A DNA stretch of 64,000 nt, taken from contig CM066044.1 of assembly GCA_033557465.1 (NCBI GenBank), positions 196,284,184 through 196,348,183 of the forward strand, written 5' to 3'. Every line of letters starts with the position of its first letter. The stretch's first letter is position 1. The translations under genes and the position numbers were made by a program. This document shows, one piece after another, positions 21,883-33,771 of the stretch. Source of the DNA: Ichthyophis bannanicus. Taxonomy: Eukaryota > Chordata > Amphibia > Gymnophiona > Ichthyophiidae. The notes under the pieces were generated by a model that saw nothing but the letters and a program-made list of their open reading frames with translations, did not search any database and had not been told where the DNA came from.

Positions 21883-22075
21883 GAGATGCTCTTCCAGTCA
21901 TGACAATGAGCGCATCCAGGCCTTCCGACATCCGCTCCTTCCTTCTGCTGAAGAAACGATCTACCTGCGCCGACTGAAAAGTCTCCATGAGCGGCGTTCC
22001 CCAGCGCCGCACCAGCATTGCAAATACCTCCGGATGCAGCACCCACTCCCCCGGGTCCACCTTTACCCGGCTCAA

Positions 22076-23620
22076 TTAGTCGGCCTGCACATTGTCTACC
22101 CCCGCAACATGCGCTGCTGACAACGCTTCCAAATCCCTCAGTCCACTCGAACAAACTCTGTGCTTCCGTCTCGAGCTGTACACTGCTCGTTCTGCCCTGA
22201 GGGTTGATGTACGCCACTGCAGTTCCGTTGTCGGAAAACACTCGAATGGCTTTCCCTTGGAGATAAGAGCGGTAGCTCTAGCGCTTTGCAATTTTCATCC
22301 TTAACTCTAACCTATTGATGGGCCAACTCTTCTCCAGGTCAGTCCATTGCCCCTGAGCGAACCTTCCTTGAAAGTGGGCCCCCCAGCCGTACAGACTGGC
22401 GTCCGTCTTCAGCGACTGCCACTCCGGCGTCTCCAATGGCATCCCCTTTCCAAGGCATTCGGGATGCAACCACCATTTTAGAGCCTCACGCACCTCCTGG
22501 GGACACAGGAGATATCTTGACAAGGGGTCGGCTTGGTGAGACCACCTCCTCAATAAACGCTCTCTGCAGTGGTCTCATGTGAGCCGGCGCCCAGGGGACC
22601 AACTCGAGAGTCACCGCCATTGTTCCGAGCAACTGTAAATAATGCCACACCGTGGGACGCCTCCTGCGAAGAAACTCGCGGACCAGATTGTGCAACGCTA
22701 GTGCCTGCTCCCGCGGAAGCAGAACTCTCCCTGTCTTGGTGTCCAAGTGCACTCCTAGATACTGCAGACTGAGACGGAGTTAACTTGTTCTTTACCCTGT
22801 TGACTATACCCAAAACAAGACCTTCCAGGAACGCTACCACCTTGGCCGTAGCCACCACTCTCCTTCCCTGGACTTTGCTCTGATCAACCAATCGTCCAGA
22901 TAAGGATGTACCAACACACCCTCCTTTCGCAAGGCTGCCGCCGACGCCACCACCATGACCTTGGTGAACACCCGGGGCGCTGTAGCTAGACCGAACGGCA
23001 ATGCGAATCTGAGAAACTTCTGATGCTGCTGCCGTATCGGAATGTGAAGATACGCTTCCACGAGATCCAGGGACGTAAGAAAATCCCCCTTCCGTACCGC
23101 CACGATGACAGACCGCAGCGTCTCCATCCGAAAATGAGACACGTGGAGACAGCGATTCACCTTTTTGGAGGTCTAAAATCGGCCGATAGGCCCCTTCCTT
23201 CTTTGGCACCATGAAGTAAATGGAGTACCGACCGCAGCCTAATTGGTCTGGAGGCACCAGCACTATGGCCTTGAGAGCCAACAACCTTTGTACAGTGTCC
23301 CCCGCAGCCCTGCGCTTGAACCGGGCGTTGCAAGGAGACTGCACAAAGGAGTCCATCACTGGGCACTGCAACTCTAAGGCATAACCCTCTCAAATAACCT
23401 CCAGAACTCACTGATCTGAGGTAACTCGGACCCAGGCAGGATAAAACTCCCGTAAACGACCCCCCACGGGAACGCACCCAGCCCGGGCCCCCCTGACTTC
23501 ATTGGGCCTTACGGATACTGTTGGAGGAGGCAGCAGAGGTAGAGGACGCCGCAAAACCTCTCCCTGTTCCTCGAAACCCTTGGTTTCTATAGGGAAAACG
23601 CGCCCTCTGACTCTGCCCAA
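22076..23620 (-). pseudogene. DIRS copy D reverse transcriptase-RNase H
   Basis: RT N-terminus in 23477-23157 and 23371-22550 frames ('GCGRYSIYFMVPKKEGAYRP'). Palm in 23160-22834 with 'SLDLVEAYLHIPI', 'LPFGLATAPRVFTK' and the intact active site 'HPYLDDWLI'. Connection region 'YLQLLGTMAVTLELVPWAPA' (22752-22486). RNase H has 'LKTDASLYGWGAHFQG' and 'NRLELR' (22553-22278), then 'FSDNGTAVAYINPQG' (22241-) and 'GVDNVQAD'. It is broken by several frameshifts. Confidence 0.85.
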
Positions 23621-23684
23621 ACCTTGGGGAACGAAAGCGTCGAAACTCCCTCTGCTGCCCCTTAGGCAGTGAAGGCGCTTTCCC

Positions 23685-25030
23685 TTATTTCTGCCTGTCC
23701 TCCGGGAGCCTACCGCCCTTGGACTCCCCTAAATCCTTTACAATCTTATCCAAATCTTCTCCAAACAGAAGCTTCCCCCCGGAAAGGAAGCTTACTAAGG
23801 CGAGTCTTAGACGAACTGTCCACCGCCCAATTACGCAGCTAAAGATAACGTCTAGCCGCCACCGCCAAGGACATACCTCTAATAAGGTCATAATGAATAT
23901 CCGCCAGATAGGCAGCTCCAGACTCCAATCTCGCCACCTCCTCGGCCGTACCGTCCGCCTGATCTACTTGAATACGCTGCACCCAGCGAAGACATGCTCT
24001 CACCACCCACGCCCCACAAATGGACGCTTGCAACGACAGCGCATTCACCTCAAAGACCTGCTTCAACAAGGTCTCCAGTTTCCGGTCCTGACCATCCTTG
24101 AGGGCCGCACTCCCCTCAACCGGAATAGTAGTCTTCTTGGTGACCGCCGATACTGCTGTGTCGACCCTGGGAGATTTAAACAACTCCCTATCCTGATCCA
24201 GAAGAGGGTACAGCCGCGCCATAACTCGGGACCCCTTGAGAGCCGTCTCGGGGAAGTTCCACTCCTCCTGAATCATCTCCCGGATCACCCTGTGCACGGG
24301 GAAAGCCTGTTGAATCTTCCGGAAGGCCTGCAGCAAAGGGTCCTCCAGGGCTGACTCCTCCGCCTGAACCCCGGAGGGCATATTAAGAGCCTTGAGAGTC
24401 TCCGAAATGAGCGCGGGCAACTCCTCTCTGCAAAATATGCGAACCACCCTGGCTTGATCTTCCTGATCCGTAATCTCGCCTTCCTCCAAATCCAGGTCAG
24501 GCTCCTCCGATCTGTCCCCTTCCGAGATAATGGAATCTCTCTGCTCTGGGTCTCTTCATTACCAAAGCGGACCTGCCCGCGGTCAGAGGAGTTCCCGATC
24601 TCTTTCCTCCTAGTGAAGACTCCGTAACCTCTGGTGCAGCAACCCCTGCGGCCGAGCCGAACACTCGCTGGATAACTGCCACAAACTCTGGGGGAAAAAT
24701 GGCCGCCAAACCCCCCGCCAATGGGGGGCTGCGGCCCACGAACATCTGGAGCTGAAGAAGAGGTGCCCGGTATGGGTTCTGGAGACAGAGGACGAGGAGA
24801 CCCTGGATCCCCCATGGCTGCCGGTCCTCCCCTTGGAATGTCTGTCCCCCCGTCCGCACTCAGGCCCAGTGCTGCAGACTCCTCCGTACAGCTCCTGCAT
24901 ACCCCAGCCTCTGACACCGTGCTCCGCTTTGCTCCGCACAGCAAACAGAGTGTCTCAGAAGGCATCTTTACTCCCGCGGGTGTCTGGACCCGTGTTAGAG
25001 ACCTCCCAGGAAAGCCTGCCCCAGCAAGCA
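23685..25030 (-). pseudogene. DIRS copy D gag-like gene
   Basis: It begins with 'MPSETLCLLCGAKRSTVSEA' (near 24960) and a C-x2-C-x12-C-x2-C motif. This motif is shared with copies E and J. The 216-codon segment 24489-23839 has 'EGEITDQEDQARVVRIFCRE' and 'FPVHRVIREMIQEEWNFPE', as in copy E. The C-terminal zone near 23770-23700 contains the 'EDLDKIVKDLGESKGGRLPE' signature. Frameshifts separate the parts. Confidence 0.75.
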
Positions 25031-25729
25031 AACAAAAAATTAGGTGGCCTTTTTTTTTCCCCCCCCCGACACAGTCCACCGACAAGGGGCCTCCCCCTAA
25101 TGCACCCCCTGGCAAAGGGGAGTGAAAACTAGCTTCCTCGTTAGCAAAAAACACCAGAGAATGAGCCGCTGCCAAACCCAGCGTTTTCCCACGCACCCGA
25201 CACGCGGCGCAGCCTGCACTTTCCGCCGCGTCTCATTGCGCCCCTGGCTCCTGCCCTGCTTCCCGCTCAAAATTTAAGCATACCTTCAGCGGGTAGCCCT
25301 TCACCTGCGGCGCTCTATCGCTAAGCGAGAGCAGCCGCTTCGGGCTAATATCGGGAGCCCTGCATGCCGCCGAACTCTGGAGGTGAGCAGCTCTGCCCAA
25401 CAGACTGACAGCCCACTGACCTCCGCGGCCCGATAGCACTGGCAGGCAGAACCTCTGCACTTGCTACAGGCCGCACTCACTGCTGGCTCTTCTGCTCCAA
25501 CACCTGCTCTTGCCGTTCAAGGGAACTGCTTTCCCCAATACCTTGATCCCTGCACCCCCCGAAGCATCAAGTGGAAGGAGAGAGGGGAAGAGGGGGAGGG
25601 ACTCAGCCTCAACTACCAACTAGGCAGAAAACCCCCAGCAATAAGGGAAGAGCCAATTGATTCTTTTTTTTTTTAAATAAAGAAAATTAAGGTAACCAAA
25701 CCAACTTAAAGAAATCGAATCTAATCTTC

Positions 25730-26135
25730 CTTAATTGCTCCTCCAGTGAGCCCCACACCAGGCTCATGAAACCTCCAGCTGCTTGGAGACAGAGAACTGG
25801 AGTCTGAAGAAGGGGCCTGTACTTATATACCCGTGACATCACAGAAATGAAGTTTCTCAGTCTCCAAGCTGCTGTGAGAGGTTGACAACTCCTGATTTCG
25901 GGACTAGACTGGAGGGACGATAAGGAACAAGAAGCTATCTACTCCTGCAGCGAGTCCCCTCGTGGGAATCACCCCTCTCCAGCTGCTTGGAAGCAGACAA
26001 TACTGATCTGGTGAGAGGTGCTAGTGCCTTATATGGGGGTGATGTCATCAAGTTGTGACATGGTCAGTCTCCAAGCTGCTGGAAGAGGTACACTACCCAC
26101 ATGTCGGGACTGGAATGGAAGTACGATAAGGAAGT
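25730..26135. repeat. Two tandem, diverged DIRS terminal repeats
   Basis: Two direct units of about 200 bp, 25730-25933 and 25937-26135. Each has a 'cagctgcttgga' block, a 'gtgacatc'/'gatgtcatc' block, 'cagtctccaagctgct' and an end 'gacgataaggaa' / 'gtacgataaggaa'. A single element needs only one, so this is either a second DIRS terminus abutting the first or a duplicated end. Confidence 0.7.
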
Positions 26136-27024
26136 GTGTTTTATAAAGAGAATCATTTAATCAGCATTAAGAGCAACCCATCATTATGAGCAGAATGCCC
26201 ATCTACCAAGGACAGAATGCATGCATACAGATAACACAAACTAAACAAGATGGAAAACATGCTACAGCCAGGCATATGTACTTTATCAGCCATAAATAAG
26301 CTAAAAAAAATAAGTGACCTAGTGATGCCAACTGCTGAAGAAATAGGCTAAAAGTATCAATTCAGAAATGACTGTCATCTGCATGCCACATTACTGCATC
26401 ACCATATGAGCACCATCCTCATGTTTACAAGGAATGTAAATAATGTGGTTTCTTACACTGCAAAAACTACTAATCATCTGTTGAAGATTTTCAAGATGCT
26501 GATATATAGTTCATTTTCTCATAGACCGTCACATTCCTTACAAGCTGTGTACGCCTTGTAGAGCTATATAAACTATTATTAGTAGCAGTAGTAACCTCTT
26601 ATGTACACTATTCCATTTCCATCCACTCTAGTGGAGAGGGACATAATCCTAGTCCAGTGGTCACAGGCATGCCTGTTTTGTGTAATATTCATGTATTTGG
26701 TCTGAGAACCAGGTTAATATGCAGACTGATTACTTAGCAAACCTTTGCAGTCCTTCAGGAGGCCCACCTTCCTATCAAAGTAAGAAATATATATTATCTG
26801 AAATGCAAAACAAGCAGAGAACCTTCTGATCATGTTTAACTGTGGCTGCTATCAAACTCTTTTCATCCTGGAGAGTGAGACAATAATAGGCAACTTCCTC
26901 TGAAGCAATAATGTGGCTTGGTGCCTGTGCACTGATGTATTCAGCCAACCCCCTACTTTCATATTCTGCTGAACAGTAGCACTATAAGACTTTCTGTGCT
27001 ACCTTCCCAATGAGTGAGGTATAA
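26136..27024. other. AT-rich DNA, nothing recognised
   Basis: No ORF of note, no terminal repeats and no LINE or SINE motif was seen. It probably represents older host or decayed repeat sequence between two DIRS insertions. Confidence 0.4.
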
Positions 27025-27190
27025 ATGATAATTACACTTACCTGGTAATTGTAGTTCCTTGAGTGAGGACAGTTCAGTCCTCCACCTCTGGGTTGTGCAC
27101 CTCCTCCTGCAGCCTGGAGACTGGACTTGCCAAAGCATTGACGTCACTGGATAAGGTCTAGTGCACACTCCCCTCCTCTCCAGTGAACTA
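27025..27190 (+). repeat. Left inverted terminal repeat of DIRS copy E
   Basis: It contains 'ataattacacttacctggta' at the tip, then 'gttcagtcctccacctctgg' and 'gcctggagactggacttgcc'. The inner part pairs with 32860-32957 in inverted orientation. The tip recurs inverted in the ICR. Confidence 0.9.
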
Positions 27191-27449
27191 TTGACAAAGC
27201 ACACTCAAAGGAGCAACAAATAAGTAGCCAATAAGGAAAATATCCACCTAAGCAACCATAACTATCTAAAAAAAAATGTAAGCTAACATGGAACAAACGG
27301 TGCTCAGTACCGGTCCCTGCAAACCCCATCATAGAAAGAACAGAGAGAGACAGACAGAAACAGGACAGTAAGGAGTAGGACCTACCTGTGACTGAATCAG
27401 GCGAACCAAGAGCAACCACATCTCTCCTATTAGTCCTGGGCGGGAATGA

Positions 27450-27540
27450 GGACTGAACTGTCCTTACTCAAGGAACTACAATTACCAGGTAAGTAATTAT
27501 CATTTCCTTATCGTTCCTACAGTTCAGTCCTCCACGGGAG
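27450..27540. repeat. Internal complementary region of DIRS copy E
   Basis: The first half ('actcaaggaactacaattac' to 'aattatcat', ending about 27507) is the reverse complement of the left tip. The second half ('ttccttatcgttcctacagt', from about 27508) is the reverse complement of the right tip (32940-32970). This fixes both element ends. Confidence 0.9.
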
Positions 27541-28122
27541 GGGACTCATCACGGCACGCAAAACCACGGAACCAAAGGAGGCGTCCCCCGCCGCCAGCAT
27601 GCCCAGACGATAGTGCTTACTGAACGTGTGAAGAGAAGACCACGTTGCTGCCTTGCAAATGTCCACCGGGGAAACTAAGCCGAGCTCTGCCCAAGAGGCC
27701 GCCTGCGCTCTAGTAGAGTGCGCTCGCAAGCCCGACGGCACCATGCGCCCCTGAAGGAGATACGCGGACGCAATGGTTTCCCTAATCCATCTAGAAATGG
27801 AAGCTTTCGCCGCCGCCTCACCTTTGCGAGGTCCGCCGAACAGCACGAACAGACAATCTGATTTACGAAACGACGCGGAGACCTGTAAATAACGTCGCAA
27901 CACCCTCTTAAGATCCAACCGACGTAACGGTTCCGCCGAAGAAGAGTCCCCCCCACCCCCCGAGGAAAGCACCGGGAGGGAGACCGACTGATTAAGGTGA
28001 AACGGAGAGATGACCTTAGGCAGAAAGGAGGGAACCGGACGCAGAACCACCTTTTCCTTCGGAAAAAAAAACACAGAAATGGCTCTCTGCAAGAAAGCGC
28101 CTGCAACTCCGAAATGCGCCAC
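27517..28122 (-). pseudogene. DIRS copy E tyrosine recombinase, catalytic C-terminus
   Basis: This 201-codon frame overlaps the 725-codon frame and carries the recombinase end: 'FLPKVISPFHLNQSVSLPVL', 'RAHSTRAQAASWAELGLVSP' (His-x-x-Arg box), 'DICKAATWSSLHTFSKHYRL' (Tyr nucleophile). With the Arg box upstream, all catalytic residues of the family are present, but one frameshift near 28120 separates them. Confidence 0.85.
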
Positions 28123-29852
28123 GCGGAATAGATGGCCACCAAGAACACCGTCTTCAAGGTTAAATCCTTCACCGTTGCCGAACTCAAAGGCTCAAAGGGT
28201 TCCTTAACCAACGCCCCCAAGACTAGATTGAGGTCCCATGGAGGCACAAGAACCCGGCGACAGGGCCGCAGATGCGAGACCGCCTTTAGAAAACGCAACA
28301 CATCCGGGTGTGCTCCCAACGAGACATCCTGCACCTTGCCCCTATAGCAGGCCAAAGCCGCCAATTGCACCCGCAACGAACTAGCCGCCAAGCCCTTGTC
28401 TAAACCGTCCTGTAGGAAGCTCAAGACCACTGGCACAGAGGCCATAGCTGCGCGAATCTGTCGCCTCGAACACCAATCCTCAAAAACGTGCCATACCCTA
28501 ACATAAGCTAAGGACGTCGACCTCTTCCTGGCGCGCAGCAGCGTCGCCACCACCGATCCTGAGTATCCTTTCCTCTTCAACTTCGCCCTTTCAATGGTCA
28601 AACCGTAAGCGAGAATCGACTCACATGAGTCATGCGAAGCGGACCTTGGAGTAAGAGATCGTCCGAATCCGGTATCCTCCACGGCTCTCCGTCTAGCAGA
28701 TGGACCAGGTCCGTGTACCACGGACGCCGCAGCCAGTCCGGAGCCACCAACAACACCCTTCCGGGATGAGCCTCGACCCGTTGCACTACGCGACCTATCA
28801 AGGCCCAAGGCGGAAAAATGTAGAGGAGGCCGTGCCTCGGCCACCACTGCATCAAGGCGTCGATCCCTTCCGACATCCTTTCTCGCCGCTTGCTGAAGAA
28901 TCGGTTCACCTTTGCGGACTGGAAGCTCACTATGAGATCCATAATCGGGGGTCCCCATCGATGGACTATCTGAGCGAACACCTGGGGATTGAGCTCCCAT
29001 TCCCCCGCGTCCACCTGGACCCTGCTGAGAAAATCCACCATCACATTGTCCTTCCCCGCAATGTGCGCCGCGGACAGCGCTGGAAGACGCTGCTCCACTC
29101 AAGAGAACAGCAACTCCGCCTCCTCTTCCATGGCCACGCTGCCTGTCCCTCCCTGACGGTTGATGGAGTTGTCCGACAGCACTCTGACCACCCGACTGAC
29201 CACCGTGGACTCTTAAGGCCTGGAGCGCCAGCAAAACCGCCCTCAGCTCCAGGCGATTGATGGACCAACCGCTTTGCTGGGCGGACCACAGGCCCTGCAC
29301 ATACTGATCGCAGCAGTGGGCTCCCCAGCCCGCGAGACTGGCATCCGTTATCAGCAGAACCCAGGCAGGCTGTTCCAGGGGCATGCCTGCCTGAAGCGTA
29401 GCAGGTACGAGCCACCACCGCAACGCCTGCCTGACCCGCGGAGGACAGGGACGACGCTTGCTCAATGAGTCTGACTGGTGTGACCAGTGGCGGAGAAGCA
29501 CCCGCTGCAAGGGCCGCATGTGACCCCGAGCCCAAGGCACTACCTCCAGGGTCGCCGCCATTGTCCCGAGCACGCGCAGGTACTCCCACGCCGAGGGTGC
29601 TTTCGCTGCATGGAATCTGCTGACAAGACGCCGCAGGCCCAGGACCCGGTGATGAGGCAGAAACACCGTCCCCGACCGGGTGTCGAACCTCACCCCCAGA
29701 TACTCGAGTTCCTGGGTCGGTACAAGATGACTCTTGGCTGGGTTGACCACCCATCCGAGATGCTGCAAGAACTGTACCACTCTGTTCGTCACTCGCACGC
29801 TCTCGGCCTCGGACTTCGCCCCAATCAACCAGTCGTCGAGATAGGAGGGCAT
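27675..29852 (-). pseudogene. DIRS copy E RT end, RNase H and tyrosine recombinase in a 725-codon open frame
   Basis: Residues 4-10 are the RT active site 'YLDDWLI'; 47-56 'QELEYLGVRF'; 92-104 'LRVLGTMAATLEV'. RNase H shows D170 in 'LLITDASLAGWGAH' and E202 in 'NRLELRA'. From about residue 215 to 410 the true protein is in another frame (29098-28598: 'AHIAGKDNVMVDFLSRVQVD'). The correct frame resumes with 'ILAYGLTIERAKLKRKGYSG' (recombinase core-binding domain) and includes the Arg box 'SAWRISELQAL' (Arg near residue 577). So the open frame survives compensating shifts but does not encode one correct protein. Confidence 0.85.
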
Positions 29853-30680
29853 TTTGGTTCACCCCTTTCGCAACGCCAACGCCACCACCACCACAATCTT
29901 GGTGAAGGTACGCGGAGCCGTAGCTAGGCCGAAGGGTAACGCTTGAAATTGAAAGTGCCCCCAGGGGACAGCAAACCGCAGAAACCTTTGGTGACCCTCT
30001 CTGATCGGAATATGAAGATGACCTCCCTAGACCTCACGGAAGCGTAAGTACTCCCCTTTTCGCACTGCCACAATAACGGAACGCAATGTTTCCATCCTGA
30101 AGTGTGGCACCCGCAGACAGCGATTTACGCCCTTCAAATCCAGAATGGGGCGTAGGGACCCATCCTTTTTGGGCACCACGAAATAGATTGAGTACCGACC
30201 CAACCCGTAATCTTCCAACGGTACTGGCCAGACGGCCCGTAAGCGCAACAGGCGATCGAGAGTCTGGCGAATCGCCAGGGCCTTGACTTGATTTCTGCAG
30301 GGAGACATCACAAAGGAATCTCGGGCCGGATAGGCGAACTCCAGAGCATACCCGTCGCGGATGATTTCTAACACCCACCAGTCCGTGGTGATCTGGGTCC
30401 AAGCAGAAAGAAACTCCCGCAGTCTTCCCCCCACCAGAGCGCTTTCTACCGGGACCCGCAAACCTTCATTGGGGCTTTCTGCCAGCCGAGGAGGAGGAGG
30501 ATCCTGCAAACCCTCTACCTGCACCCTTAAAGCCCCGAAAACTCTGGCCCTTGTATGGAAATCTACCCCTCTGGGCACCGCCCAGCCGAGACGTCCGAAA
30601 TAGCCGAAAATCCCTGGACTGGCCCCGAAAGGACGGCACAGTCCTACTTGGCTTGGGTTTGTCTTCCGGGAGCCGGCCAC
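29700..30680 (-). pseudogene. DIRS copy E reverse transcriptase, N-terminal part
   Basis: The 217-codon frame 30680-30027 runs from the gag-RT linker into RT: 'TTDWWVLEIIRDGYALEFAY', 'LGRYSIYFVVPKKDGSLRPI', 'LDLKGVNRCLRVPHFRMETL' and 'SVIVAVRKGEYLRFREV'. Frameshifts follow between 30030 and 29860; 'LPFGLATAP' is readable near 29930. The catalytic 'YLDDWLI' opens the next frame at 29852. Confidence 0.85.
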
Positions 30681-31951
30681 CCTTGGACTCTCCCAAATCC
30701 TTTACCAGCTTATCCAGATCCTCTCCAAAGAGTAACCTGCCCTTAAAAACGGCAGTTTACTCAGACGGGATTTAGAGAAGCCATCTGCTGCCCAGCTCCG
30801 CAACCACAGGGAGTGGCGCGCCGCCACTAAGGAAGCCATGCTGTTAGCGAGGGCTCTAATCAAATCATAACGAACATCAGCCAGATACGCAGTACCGGAT
30901 TCCAAGTGATCCAGCTCCGCAGTCCCCTCCTGGTCCAATCCAGAAGACCGAAGTCGCTGAGACCATCGGAGGCACGCTCTGGCCACCCAAGCTCCACAAA
31001 TAGAAGCCTGCAATGACAAGGCGTCGGCCTCAAAGGACTGTCTCAAAAGTCCATCCACCTTTCTATCCTGCGCATCTTTTAATGCGGCACTACCCTCCAC
31101 AGGGATAGTGGTCTTCTTGGTAACCGCCGAGACCGCCGCATCAATTCAGGGGGGGGGGGGGAGATTTAAAACGTTTTGTCCTTATCCGCCAGAGGATAGA
31201 GCCTGTTCATCGTCCTGATACCTCTGAGCGCAGCCTCGGGCTGATCCCACTCGTCCTGTATCATCTTCTCCACCACCCTGTGGACCGGAAAAAACACCTG
31301 GATGATGGGGTCCTCCACCCCCACTTCCTCCATCAGAGAAACAGCCGCCAAGTTCAACATCTGAAGGGACTCTCTGTGATAAGAGCAGTGAGTTCCTCCC
31401 TGTGGAATATCCGGACAATCTTGGCCTGATCCTCCAGCTCTGGAATCTCCCTCTTTTAGATCTTCCATATCCGCCTCCAAATCGCGGTCCTCCACATCCG
31501 AATCGATCGCCTCCCTGAAGGCAGGGGAGAGTTCGCGTGTCCGAGATCTTTTCGAAGGCCTGGAGGAAACTGTGTGTCTACCAGCACCTCCGGCCTGAGG
31601 GGCGGCCGAAGACCTATCCCCTTGTTTCCGGCAAGAGCCCCTGGCGTTGCCTGCAGAACGCTTGATGCATTAGCAAGACAAAGTTGGGGGAGAAATCTCC
31701 AAACGGAGAAGGGGACTCCAGGACTGGAAACGTGGCCGGGAGCCCAGCCGCAGCCCCTTGGGGAGCCCCCGACGAGGAAGCCAACGCCAAGTCCTCCTCC
31801 GAGACCGCCTCCGCCGGCTGGAGTTCCTAGCACGGCTTGGCCTCTGCCGTTCCATGCTGGCAGACCCCGAGGCACAAGCCTTGCAAACCCCGGATTCTGC
31901 CACTGTACCTCTGCGAGAACCACAGAGGACGCACTGGGGTCGGGACGCCAT
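30600..31951 (-). pseudogene. DIRS copy E gag-like gene (frameshifted)
   Basis: Starts with 'MASRPQCVLCGSRRGTVAES' at 31951 (C-x2-C-x12-C-x2-C). The segment 31495-31166 has 'FFPVHRVVEKMIQDEWDQPE' and 31100-30702 has 'KVDGLLRQSFEADALSLQAS' and 'YLADVRYDLIRALANSMASL'. The C-terminus reads 'DLDKLVKDLGESKGGRLPED' around 30715-30655. A run of ten or more G at 31148-31160 breaks the frame. Confidence 0.8.
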
Positions 31952-32804
31952 CTCAGAAACCCCTCACTTGAACGGGATTCTGGGGCACTGCAGCTTCTCC
32001 CAAACGCGAAACTGCTCAGGGTCTGGACTCCTTAAATCCCTTTTTTTTTTTTTGCTTTAAAATGAAAGAACACACACTCCGGGACAAGGACTGCAAAAAG
32101 AAACTCCTCTCCGACGCAGACCGGGTCAAATTGAAGAAAAAACAAAAAAAAACAAAACAAAATGAAATAAGCAGAGAGAAGTCGAAGTGCAGAGCCCCCG
32201 CGCCGTGTTCCCACTGCAAACAGCTGACTGGAGCCGTGCTGAAAAGACACGCCCGAAGCTAAAATGGCCGCCGGCACCTGAGCGCGGCCGAAAAGGGCGC
32301 CAAAATTCGCCGCGTGAGCAAAGGGATCAAACAAGGCATCCCGCTCTGCCGCGGGCCAGGGCAATGCACTCCCAAACCCCACCGAAAGGAAGTATGCCCT
32401 TTACAGAAACTTACATGGCTCCAGCCAGCGGGACTGCTTTTCAGCGGAGCAGTCACCGGCCAGCAAGCCTCCCGTGTAAGCGCTCCTGCCTTCAAGTGCA
32501 GATCGGCTCCCTGGCCCCGACAAGGACGCTGCTCCGGTCCTGCTCAAGGGCTCTCCCCTGTGCAGTCCAGGGAGAGAGACCTGAAGATGAGCCCACAGCC
32601 CCGAAGATCAGGGGCAGGCAGGAACCGGCACCTGAGGCACTGCTTATCCACAGGTCTTTTTTTTTTTTTTTTAAAGTAACAGTAACTCCCCAAAAATAAA
32701 TAAAGGTAGTGAGAAAGAAAATCCAAATCCCAACTAAACTACACATAAACTAACTACACTAAGGCTCCTTATGAGTTCCTCAAGTGAGCCCAGCACCTAC
32801 GCTC

Positions 32805-32970
32805 ACTAGATCCTCCTGCTGCATGGAGACTGGACACACTGGAGAGGAGGGGAGTGTGCACCAGATCTTATCCAGTGACGTCAACGCTTTGGCAAGTCCA
32901 GTCTCCAGGCTGTAGGAGGAGGTGCACAACCCAGAGGTGGAGGACTGAACTGTAGGAACGATAAGGAAAT
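32805..32970 (-). repeat. Right inverted terminal repeat of DIRS copy E
   Basis: It pairs with 27060-27190 and ends 'gaacgataaggaaa'. It lies upstream of gag on the minus strand. Confidence 0.9.
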
Positions 32971-33771
32971 GTACATGGCGAAAGAATTGGAACTGTGGCC
33001 AGATACACTTTTGGATATTGCCAATCACATATCACATTAAGTCTGGGCTTTTTAGCTAGGTACTTACTAGGATTAAGCAGATCATTTCAAGTTGCAGGTT
33101 ACACAAGACATTTTAAAATATCAACATAAGATCTAGCAAGAAAGCAAAGTTAGGAAACTACTGTCTCCCACATATTTGATTTCATAGCTAACAATTATAA
33201 AACAAACTGATTTTAGCCACACTCCAATTTATAAAATTTTTCTTTAGTGTACGGCTAATTGGGGCATGTACTAACTATAGCTATAAACCACAAAACACTT
33301 CTGGCAGAATGGCCACCATTTTCCCGATCTCAGTCCTTTCCCCAGCCCAGTCCTGGAAGTCCTCCTTATGACATGTGCCTTTTCTCTCAGAAATGTGTGC
33401 CTTCTAAAGATCATAGCACCCCCTGAACGCCATAAAAACATAGGGTTACATTTACAAAAGAGCACATGCTAACATGGTAATACAAACATCCATTCACACA
33501 CACATTTACCACAAAACACCCTAACACGGTAACACACTTTAGCAAATTTAGCTCATAGTGCAGAGAGAAAATCAGAACCAAAACTTGTAGAGAGGTGTCA
33601 ACCTCTGAACTTTAAGCTATCAGAAAAGAACCTCAGAAGAATGCTGAAGTCTATTGAGGGTGGTGTTGTGTATCCAGTGGGGATGTCTCCATCAGCTCTG
33701 ATAAGTATCAAAATAGCACTGCCACATGCTTAAGATTTAAACTAGCGGGAGCAGCTAAGTAACAGGTGACA
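32971..33771. other. AT-rich DNA, nothing recognised
   Basis: About 800 bp between DIRS copies E and F. A short low-complexity CA/AC stretch occurs near 33480-33530. No ORF, repeat boundary or RNA gene is supported. Confidence 0.4.

Larger units (their letters stand above)
21257..26135 (-). mobile_element. DIRS-type retrotransposon, copy D (3' part lost)
   Basis: Minus-strand element with a terminal-repeat region at the right (25730-26135), gag, RT-RNase H and the first half of the recombinase. It is cut at 21257 by the L2; only about 36 bp of recombinase remains on the far side (13411-13446). No ICR or left terminal repeat was found. Coding frames are broken but readable over most of the length. 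Confidence 0.85.
27025..32970 (-). mobile_element. DIRS-type retrotransposon, copy E (structurally complete)
   Basis: Minus-strand element bounded by inverted terminal repeats (27025-27190 and about 32805-32970) with an ICR at 27450-27540. In minus order come gag (about 31951-30600), RT (30680-29700) and RNase H plus recombinase (29852-27517). It holds the longest open frame in the window (725 codons), and the RT Asp pair and recombinase Arg, His-x-x-Arg and Tyr boxes are all readable, though split by frameshifts. No target duplication is seen. It is the best-preserved DIRS here. Confidence 0.92.

Noticed and set aside
13411..26135. DIRS copy D and the relic at 13.4 kb as two unrelated elements
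   Set aside because: The recombinase frame runs from one to the other as in copy E, so a single element split by the L2 is simpler, although only 36 bp supports it.
28700..29927. Plus-strand ORFs of 146 and 186 codons
   Set aside because: Antisense shadows of DIRS copy E RNase H and recombinase, with no motif of their own.
32040..32700. Short GC-rich ORFs in the leader of DIRS copy E
   Set aside because: No family similarity; they lie in the 5' leader between terminal repeat and gag, with poly-A/T tracts.
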